5,319 nucleotides of DNA from assembly GCA_938003665.1 (NCBI GenBank), contig CALKYI010000473.1, positions 1 to 5,319 of the forward strand. The letters are read 5' to 3'. Of the stretch, positions 1-5,319 are shown one piece after another; positions within the stretch are counted from its first letter, which is position 1; every line of letters begins with the position of its first letter. A program made the translations under genes and the position numbers. This DNA is from an uncultured Flavobacteriales bacterium. GTDB taxonomy: Bacteria > Bacteroidota > Bacteroidia > Flavobacteriales_D > Sanyastnellaceae. The notes beneath the pieces are model-generated. The model was not told the DNA's origin. It did no database searches and saw only the letters and a list, made by a program, of their open reading frames with translations.

Positions 1-688
1 CATCTTCAAGGACATCGAACAGCACCACCTCGTGCTTATTGTTGCGCAAGTGCTGAAGCGCCGCCATGAGTTCGTCGATGTCGCCGCCACGATCGAGTAC
101 AGCACTGAACACTACGACGAGTGAACGTCGCGGGCTTGCTTCGGCGATCTGGTGCAAGGCCTCCACCGTCGACGTACCCTTGCGCTGGTCCCCCACCTCA
201 TCGAGCAGTTGTTCCAGCTCATGGTAAATCATGCGCATGTGCGCTCCGGATGATTTAGCCGGGATGTGGGATTCCAGTTCGTCGGCGAAGACGCTGAGGC
301 CCACGGCGTCGCGTTGGCGTCGGAATAGCTCGATCAGTGCCGCACAACTGTGGATGGCAAACTTGAGCTTGTTCAGTTCGGGACCATCAGGCGTCACTTC
401 GGACGGGTACCACATCGACGCGCTGCAGTCCAGCACTAGTTGGCAACGCAAGTTGGTCTCCTCTTCATAGCGCTTGACGAAGAGTTTGTCGGTACGGCCG
501 TAAAGTTTCCAATCGATGTGCCGCGTGGACTCACCGGGGTTATAGAGGCGGTGTTCCGCAAATTCCACCGAGAAACCGTGGAACGGGCTTTTGTGGAGGC
601 CGGTGATGAAGCCTTCTACGGCCTGGCGTGCCAAGAACTCGAGGCGGCCGAGGCGCTGCAGCAAAGAAGGGTCCACGTTCATAGGCAT
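1..688 (-). CDS. DUF58 domain protein, von Willebrand A-like (3' partial)
   Basis: The first 229 codons are visible; the stop lies beyond the left edge. Relatives are usually near 290 residues, so perhaps 60 are missing. The frame gives MPMNVDPSLL and then the DUF58 signature around residues 45-78, with NPGES, HIDWKLYGRTDKLFVKRYEEE and its conserved Asp-Trp. A vWA-type MIDAS motif, DCSAS, follows at 87-91. The strand that would carry the later MIDAS aspartate reads VVVFSAVLD (191-199), with Ala where an Asp is expected. The segment ends with HEVVLFDVLED, typical of the family's last strand. No signal peptide or membrane helix is visible. The start is fixed at 688 or 682, because an in-frame TAA sits at 694-692, two codons upstream; 688 is preferred. 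DUF58 proteins often work with MoxR-type AAA ATPases; none is in the window. The molecular function is unknown. The gene begins 50 bases after the trxA terminator. Confidence 0.9.
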   Translation of the reverse strand, partial: MPMNVDPSLLQRLGRLEFLARQAVEGFITGLHKSPFHGFSVEFAEHRLYNPGESTRHIDWKLYGRTDKLFVKRYEEETNLRCQLVLDCSASMWYPSEVTPDGPELNKLKFAIHSCAALIELFRRQRDAVGLSVFADELESHIPAKSSGAHMRMIYHELEQLLDEVGDQRKGTSTVEALHQIAEASPRRSLVVVFSAVLDRGGDIDELMAALQHLRNNKHEVVLFDVLED

Positions 689-737
689 GTCTTAAAGGTA
701 CGAAGCCGCGCCGGGAGCGCACGCCACAGCCGCACAC

Positions 738-763
738 AAAAAATCCCCACCAGATGGTGAGGA
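738..763 (-). terminator. Intrinsic terminator after trxA
   Basis: On the minus strand, TCCTCACC (763-756), loop ATCT (755-752) and GGTGGGGA (751-744) form an eight-base-pair stem with one G-U pair, followed directly by six T residues (743-738). This is a textbook rho-independent terminator for transcripts leaving trxA, 55 bases after its stop codon. On the plus strand the stem is not followed by a T run, so it should act in one direction only. It separates trxA from the DUF58 gene that starts at 688. Confidence 0.85.
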
Positions 764-775
764 CCTTAAGTTGTG

Positions 776-818
776 AATGCAGTGAAGCATTTGCATCGAA
801 CGATGCCCCGAGCAGGGC
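776..818 (-). other. Structured trxA 3' UTR with small inverted repeats
   Basis: Between the trxA stop and the terminator there are two further inverted repeats. GCATCG/CGATGC lies at 793-798 and 801-806 (six-base arms, two bases between, or five base pairs with a four-base loop). AATGC/GCATT lies at 776-780 and 787-791 (five-base arms, six-base loop). Neither is followed by a T run, so they are not terminators. They could protect the trxA mRNA end, but they are short enough to occur by chance. Confidence 0.35.
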
Positions 819-1136
819 TCAGAGCAAGGCGTCCAATTTTTCAATCAATACGTTTTTCGGCACAGCGCCAACGCTCTTGTCCACGACCTCGCCTCCCTTG
901 AGGAAGAGAATGGTGGGGATGTTGCGCACTCCGTATTTCATACTGATGTCTCCGTGGTGGTCGACGTTGACTTTGCCAACGACGGCACGTCCGTCATAAT
1001 CGTTTGCCAATTCCTCGACAACGGGTCCAACCATGCGGCAAGGTCCGCACCATTCAGCCCAAAAGTCGACGACGACAGGCTTGTCACTGTTCAGTGCCAA
1101 GTCTTCAAAGTTTTCAGCGGTAAATTCTACAGCCAT
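819..1136 (-). CDS. trxA: Thioredoxin (105 aa)
   Basis: Small cytoplasmic dithiol-disulfide oxidoreductase that reduces protein disulfides and is itself recycled by thioredoxin reductase. The product is a single thioredoxin fold of normal length. It has the canonical active site WCGPC at residues 29-33 (C30 and C33), the buried Asp at 24 in VVDFW, and the cis-proline at 74 in RNIPT. No signal peptide or membrane segment is seen. The frame is open further upstream to an ATG at 1220, but the start at 1136 is chosen for three reasons: it gives the standard N-terminus (MAVEFTAENF), the upstream residues look like translated leader, and an exact Bacteroidota -7 promoter box lies inside that extension. 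There is no clear Shine-Dalgarno, only an A-rich leader, as is usual in Bacteroidota. The gene lies 143 bases after dnaE, with its own promoter and terminator. The specific partner proteins cannot be told from sequence. Confidence 0.96.
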   Translation of the reverse strand: MAVEFTAENFEDLALNSDKPVVVDFWAEWCGPCRMVGPVVEELANDYDGRAVVGKVNVDHHGDISMKYGVRNIPTILFLKGGEVVDKSVGAVPKNVLIEKLDALL

Positions 1137-1279
1137 TTTTTCAGTCTTTAAGCTCACGGCCGCAGCCCCTCGCAAATTTGAGTTATCAAAGTTAGCAGGC
1201 CAACCCAACCGCCCGTTCAAAATTGGCGAGGATTAACATGCCTTTTATCCACGTCTAACCAAAGCGCTCGTGAAAAAGT
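1137..1279. other. dnaE-trxA intergenic region
   Basis: This 143-base gap holds the trxA promoter and an A-rich leader ending in GACTGAAAA just before the ATG. No good intrinsic terminator for dnaE is visible: a T5 stretch (minus strand 1277-1273) follows the dnaE stop but has no solid stem in front of it. Readthrough from dnaE into trxA is therefore possible in addition to the trxA promoter. No tRNA, riboswitch or small ORF is seen. Confidence 0.6.
1187..1222 (-). promoter_or_regulatory. Bacteroidota-type promoter of trxA
   Basis: Read on the minus strand, 1194-1187 is TAACTTTG, an exact match to the Bacteroidota -7 consensus TAnnTTTG. A TTTTG that fits the -33 element lies at 1222-1218. 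The spacer between TTTG and the -7 box is 23 bases, at the long end of the usual range, so the -33 assignment is less certain than the -7. Transcription would start near 1180, giving a leader of about 45 bases before the trxA ATG at 1136. The box lies in the gap between dnaE and trxA, where a promoter is expected if trxA is transcribed separately. Confidence 0.72.
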
Positions 1280-4200
1280 TTATTGCTTGCTGGTTTCCAA
1301 GCGGTAATGCAAGCCGCCGCCATTGACGAGCTCCTCGAGCTGATCGACAAAATCGTCGCTCAGCGTCACCTTGTGCGACCGGCTCGGCATCTCCAACGCC
1401 ATCCCCTGATCGTGCACTTCCACGGTGAGCCCCACCGAACCTGGACTGCCTTCGATCATCTGACCAATGCGATCGAGCCGCTCCTCGTCCAGCGCCTGCA
1501 AATCGAGCTGTAACCGCAGCCGAGACACCCACTTCTCGCGCACGTCGGCCAGCAACTCGATGTGCCGCACCTTGAATTCGACGTCGTTGGGGTCGTCGCG
1601 GAAGCGACGTTGCTCCACCGATCCGCGCACAAACACGAACCACCCTTCGACCACGTAGTCCTTGAATTTGAGGTAATCGTCACCGAACAGCATGAAGCGT
1701 TGACTCGCGTGGTAGTCCTCAATCGTCACGCTGCCAAACGGCTTGCCCGCTTTGGAAATGCGGTGCTGCGCTTCGACCACGCGACCGGCAAACCGCAGTT
1801 CGCGTCCGCGCCATGCGAGCGGCTCGTTGAGCGCCTCCAGCCCTTCGTCGGGCGAACACAGATGCTTGATTTCGAACCGGAATTTGTCGAGCGGGTGGCC
1901 GGAGATGTACACGCCGATGACGTCTCGCTCGCGCGCCAGCAGGTCCATCTGGTCCCACGGCTCGCACACCGGAATGGCCGGTTCTGGCATCTCCATCTCC
2001 TCCATTCCGCCGAACAGCGATGCTTGCGCTGACGACTCGGACTCCTGGTGGCCGGCACCGTACCGCGCTGCGAGCTCGATGAGCGTACGGCCCTTTTCGT
2101 CTTCGGCAAAGAACTGCGCACGGTGCAGCCCCTCAAACCCGTCGAAAGCTCCGCCCAGCGCCAACGCCTCGAAGACGCGTTTGTTGACGTCCTTCGGGTT
2201 GACGCGCCGCGCAAAATCAAAGAGGCTCTTGTAGCCTCCGTCGCCGTCCTGGCGGCCGTCGATGATGGCTTGCACAGCCCCCTCGCCCACGCCGCGCATC
2301 GCGCCCAACCCGAACCGGATGGCGCCCTCAGCGTTCACGCGGAACTTGAACAGCGATTCGTTCACATCCGGCCCCAGGACCGGAATGCCCCGGTGGCGGC
2401 TCTCCTCCATGAACAGCGTAACTTGCTTGATGTCGTTCATGTTGTTGGATAGAACCGCCGCCATGTACTCGGCGGGATAATTGGCCTTCAGGTAGGCGGT
2501 TTGGTACGCCACCCACGCGTAACACGTCGAGTGGGATTTGTTGAATGCGTACGAGGCAAACGCCTCCCAGTCCTTCCAGATCTTCTCCAGTTTCTTGGTG
2601 TCGTGGCCGCGCTCGGCGCCCTGCTCCAAGAACTGCGGCTTCATTTTGGCAATGAGGTCCGCCTTCTTTTTGCCCATCGCCTTCCGCAGCGTATCCGCCT
2701 CGCCCTTCGTAAAGCCGGCCAACTTCTGTGACAACAACATCACCTGCTCCTGGTACACCGTAATCCCGTACGTCTCCTCGAGGTATTCTTCGCACGCGTC
2801 GAGGTCATACGTGATGGGCTCCTGCCCGTGCTTCCGCTTGACAAACGACGGGATGTATTCGAGCGGCCCTGGGCGGTACAAGGCGTTCATCGCGATGAGG
2901 TCGCCAAACACCGTGGGCTTCAATTCCTTGAGGTACTTCTGCATCCCCGCGGATTCGTATTGGAAAATGCCAATGGTCTCGCCGCGTTGGAATAGCTCGT
3001 AGGTCTTCGTGTCGTCGAGCGGGAAGCTGTCCGGGTCGAGGTCAATTCCGTGGCGGTCCTTGACGTTGCGCACCGCATCCTTGATGATGGTGAGGGTCTT
3101 CAGCCCCAAGAAGTCCATCTTGAGGAGGCCAGCGTCTTCTGCGACGGCGTTGTCAAACTGCGTACACGCCATGTCGCTGTCCTTGGCGACGGCCACCGGC
3201 ACGTAATCGGTGATGTCAGACGGCGTGATGATGACGCCGCAAGCGTGGATGCCTGTGTTGCGGAGGCTGCCTTCGAGGACGCGGGCGGTCTGCAGCGTCT
3301 GGCCTTCCAAGGACGCCTTCTTCGCGAGCTCCTTGATGTTGTTGACCTGCTGGAGGCCTTCGTTGCCGCGGAGTTTTTCCTTGAGGGTCTTATCGTCGAG
3401 CGTAAAGAGCTTTTTGAGGCTGATGTCCGGCATCAACTTCGCGATGCGATCGGCATCGGGCAACGGCAGCTCGAGCACGCGCGCGGTGTCGCGAATGGAG
3501 CTTTTGGCCGCCATCGACCCATAGGTGATGATCTGGGCCACCTGGTTGGAGCCGTACTTGTTGATCACGTAGTCGATGACCTTGCCGCGGCCCTCATCAT
3601 CAAAATCAATGTCGATATCGGGCAAGCTCACACGGTCTGGATTGAGGAAACGCTCAAACAGCAAATCGTACTCGATCGGGTCGACGTTGGTGATGCCGAC
3701 GCAATACGCCACGGCTGATCCCGCAGCCGACCCCTGGCCTGGTCCCACGCTCACCCCCATCTCACGGGCAGCGGTGGTGAAGTCCTGCACGATGAGGAAG
3801 TACCCCGGGTAGCCGGTACGCTCGATGGTCTCGAGTTCGAAATCAATGCGCTCGCGGATTTCGTCGGTGATTTCGGTGTAGCGCTTTTTGGCGCCTTCGT
3901 AGGTCAAGTGCCGTAAGTAGGCGTTTTCGCCGCGCTTGCCGCCGTCGGTCGCGTCCTCCGCGTGCACGAACTCTTCTGGAATCTCGAAGGCGGGCAGCAA
4001 CACGTCGCGCTCCAACTCGTAGCCTTCGCATGCGTCTGCGATGGCTTGGGTGGTTTCGAGGGCATCGGGCAAATCCGCGAACAACTTGCGCATTTCCGCT
4101 GGCGACTTCAGGTAGAATTCGTCGTTGGGCATGCCAAACCGGAACTCGCGCCCGCGTTTGCCGATGTATTTCTTCGGCTTGCTCACGTTTTGCGCGTCTT

Positions 4201-5319
4201 TGACGCACAGCAAAATGTCGTGGGCATCCGCTTGCTTCTTGCTGGGATAATAGGCGTTGTTGGCTGCAATGCACTTGACCCCGTGTTTTTCGCAAAAACG
4301 CAGCAGCACCTCGTTCACGACGTTCTCTTCTTCGAGGCCGTGGCGGTTGATCTCTGCGTAGAAGTTCTCACCCAGCGTATCCTTCCACCATACAAATGCC
4401 TCTTCCGCTTGCTGCTCGCCCACGTTAAGGATAAGCGATGGGATTTCCCCAAACAGCCCGCCCGTGGTGACGATGAGGTCTTCCTTGAATTGCTCAACCA
4501 AGGCTTTGTCGATGCGCGGCACGTAGTAGAAGCCGTCGGTGTAGGCCTTGGAGCTGAGCTTGGTGAGGTTGTGGTAGCCGTTTTTGTTTTTGGCGAGGAA
4601 GACGGTCGGGTAACCGTCGTCTTTGGAGCTGCGATCGGTGTGGTCGCGGCAGACGTTGAGCTCAGCGCCGACAATGGCCTTGATGCCCGCCTTGTTGGCC
4701 GCCCGGACGAACTGAAACGCCCCCATCATGTTGCCGTGGTCCGTGATAGCCAACGCGTTCATGCCGTGGCTTACGGCCGTGTCCACGAGTTCGCCCACGT
4801 TACCCACGGCCTGCAAAATGCTGAACTGGCTGTGCGCGTGCAGGTGAATAAACGGGACGTCGTCGCTGAGGGCCTTGGCGGCTTTCGGCGTGGACTTGGC
4901 AGGTGCAGCTTGGGGCGCAGTGGCCTCGAAGTTTGCGGCCTCCAGCTTGGGCGCCTCGTACACGATGCCGTCTGGGTCCTCGATCTCGGGGCGTTGAATG
5001 ACGCGCAATCGGCACAGCTCGAAAAAGCATTTGGCCGTTGCGTCTACATCGTAAGCTGCGTCGTGCGCCTCGTCGAAGCCGGTATTGAAAAGCTTGTGGT
5101 GGAGCTCGGTGAGCGTAGGCCACTTGAACTGACCGCCGCGTCCACCGGGAATGGCGCAGAAATCCGTCGCTTCGTTTTTGGAGTCGATGACCGGTTTGTC
5201 CGTCAGCTTTTCAACGGGTTGGGCCAGTCGGTGGTATTCCGCGCCCACGATGTTGACGTCGAACTCGATGTTGTGGCCCATGACGTAGGTCGCCTGGGCG
5301 AGGTCCTTGTCAAATTCGG
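1280..5319 (-). CDS. dnaE: DNA polymerase III alpha subunit with fused N-terminal DnaQ-like exonuclease domain (5' partial)
   Basis: Catalytic subunit of the replicative DNA polymerase, acting in the cytoplasm at the fork. The frame stays open to the right edge, so the ATG at 5281 is internal; it is used here as residue 1. Residues 1-92 are the end of a DEDDh exonuclease: Exo II HNxxFD (3-8) and Exo III HDAAYD (73-78). Exo I lies outside the window. An Ala/Pro/Lys-rich linker (about 96-141) leads to a PHP domain (about 142-346; HAH at 148-150, TDHG at 180-183) in which several metal ligands are replaced. The family C polymerase core follows: PGQGS (514-518), PDIDIDF (554-560, catalytic D555 and D557), MDFLGLKT (722-729, third catalytic D723), and FNKSHS (913-918). 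Then come helix-hairpin-helix GLGAMRGVGEG (991-1001), clamp-binding QASLF (1086-1090), an OB fold (about 1162-1245) and a C-terminal domain. Stop is TAA. At least 1345 residues are visible, against about 1160 for E. coli DnaE. The identity is secure. The exonuclease fusion is typical of Bacteroidota; activity of that domain is inferred. Confidence 0.97.
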   Translation of the reverse strand, partial: EFDKDLAQATYVMGHNIEFDVNIVGAEYHRLAQPVEKLTDKPVIDSKNEATDFCAIPGGRGGQFKWPTLTELHHKLFNTGFDEAHDAAYDVDATAKCFFELCRLRVIQRPEIEDPDGIVYEAPKLEAANFEATAPQAAPAKSTPKAAKALSDDVPFIHLHAHSQFSILQAVGNVGELVDTAVSHGMNALAITDHGNMMGAFQFVRAANKAGIKAIVGAELNVCRDHTDRSSKDDGYPTVFLAKNKNGYHNLTKLSSKAYTDGFYYVPRIDKALVEQFKEDLIVTTGGLFGEIPSLILNVGEQQAEEAFVWWKDTLGENFYAEINRHGLEEENVVNEVLLRFCEKHGVKCIAANNAYYPSKKQADAHDILLCVKDAQNVSKPKKYIGKRGREFRFGMPNDEFYLKSPAEMRKLFADLPDALETTQAIADACEGYELERDVLLPAFEIPEEFVHAEDATDGGKRGENAYLRHLTYEGAKKRYTEITDEIRERIDFELETIERTGYPGYFLIVQDFTTAAREMGVSVGPGQGSAAGSAVAYCVGITNVDPIEYDLLFERFLNPDRVSLPDIDIDFDDEGRGKVIDYVINKYGSNQVAQIITYGSMAAKSSIRDTARVLELPLPDADRIAKLMPDISLKKLFTLDDKTLKEKLRGNEGLQQVNNIKELAKKASLEGQTLQTARVLEGSLRNTGIHACGVIITPSDITDYVPVAVAKDSDMACTQFDNAVAEDAGLLKMDFLGLKTLTIIKDAVRNVKDRHGIDLDPDSFPLDDTKTYELFQRGETIGIFQYESAGMQKYLKELKPTVFGDLIAMNALYRPGPLEYIPSFVKRKHGQEPITYDLDACEEYLEETYGITVYQEQVMLLSQKLAGFTKGEADTLRKAMGKKKADLIAKMKPQFLEQGAERGHDTKKLEKIWKDWEAFASYAFNKSHSTCYAWVAYQTAYLKANYPAEYMAAVLSNNMNDIKQVTLFMEESRHRGIPVLGPDVNESLFKFRVNAEGAIRFGLGAMRGVGEGAVQAIIDGRQDGDGGYKSLFDFARRVNPKDVNKRVFEALALGGAFDGFEGLHRAQFFAEDEKGRTLIELAARYGAGHQESESSAQASLFGGMEEMEMPEPAIPVCEPWDQMDLLARERDVIGVYISGHPLDKFRFEIKHLCSPDEGLEALNEPLAWRGRELRFAGRVVEAQHRISKAGKPFGSVTIEDYHASQRFMLFGDDYLKFKDYVVEGWFVFVRGSVEQRRFRDDPNDVEFKVRHIELLADVREKWVSRLRLQLDLQALDEERLDRIGQMIEGSPGSVGLTVEVHDQGMALEMPSRSHKVTLSDDFVDQLEELVNGGGLHYRLETSKQ

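Noticed and set aside
693..700. TACCTTTA just before the DUF58 start, a one-mismatch -7 box that would give a leaderless transcript
   Set aside because: The final G of TAnnTTTG is missing and no TTG or TTTG lies at a suitable -33 distance, so the match is too weak to call.
440..760. Plus-strand open frame of 106 codons
   Set aside because: It is antisense to the DUF58 gene, whose frame carries clear family motifs, and it runs into the trxA terminator. No independent support.
1137..1220. 28-residue N-terminal extension of thioredoxin from the ATG at 1220
   Set aside because: The extension contains the -7 promoter box, does not look like a signal peptide, and thioredoxins normally begin where the ATG at 1136 places the start.
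1273..1314. Possible terminator at the end of dnaE: GCTTGC/GCAAGC arms in the last codons followed by T5
   Set aside because: The six-base arms are 18 bases apart and the T run starts seven bases after the stem, so it is not a convincing intrinsic terminator.
1245..1643. Minus-strand open frame of 132 codons overlapping the 3' end of dnaE
   Set aside because: It is an Arg/Ala/Gly-rich shifted frame over the OB and C-terminal part of dnaE. The dnaE frame there matches the family, so this is a shadow.
3050..3718. Plus-strand open frame of 222 codons
   Set aside because: It lies wholly antisense to the dnaE polymerase core, has no recognisable domain, and is the kind of long shadow frame expected opposite a GC-rich gene.
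1..5319. Repeats, CRISPR arrays, insertion sequences, RNA genes
   Set aside because: No repeated units, terminal inverted repeats, transposase motifs or tRNA/rRNA-like sequence were seen by eye on either strand.

Overview
All three genes read on the minus strand, so transcription runs from the right edge to the left: the replicative DNA polymerase III alpha subunit (dnaE, 5' end cut off by the right edge), a small thioredoxin (trxA), and a DUF58 / von Willebrand A-like protein (3' end cut off by the left edge). The window is densely coding. The only gaps are 143 bases between dnaE and trxA and 130 bases between trxA and the DUF58 gene.

The organism is most likely a member of the Bacteroidota with fairly high GC content. 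Four things support this. The dnaE product carries a DnaQ-like (DEDDh) 3'-5' exonuclease domain fused to its N-terminus, an arrangement known from Bacteroidota. The trxA promoter has an exact TAnnTTTG -7 element, the signature of the Bacteroidota primary sigma factor. Neither visible start codon has a convincing Shine-Dalgarno sequence. The thioredoxin and DUF58 sequences also resemble Bacteroidota versions as I remember them. I cannot place it below phylum level.

Right to left: 5319-1280 is dnaE (exonuclease, linker, PHP, polymerase core, helix-hairpin-helix, clamp-binding motif, OB fold, C-terminal domain). 1279-1137 holds the trxA promoter and leader. 1136-819 is trxA. 818-689 holds a structured trxA 3' UTR ending in a strong intrinsic terminator. 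688-1 is the DUF58 gene.

The promoter and terminator on either side of trxA make it look like its own short transcription unit between two larger genes. DnaE does chromosome replication and probably carries its proofreading nuclease in cis. Thioredoxin supplies general dithiol reduction (for example to ribonucleotide reductase, which links loosely to DNA synthesis). The DUF58 protein is of unknown biochemical role. I see no mobile element, CRISPR array, tRNA or rRNA, and no undescribed multi-gene system. The most interesting points are the loss of most PHP metal ligands in a polymerase with a fused exonuclease, and an altered metal-site residue in the DUF58 protein.
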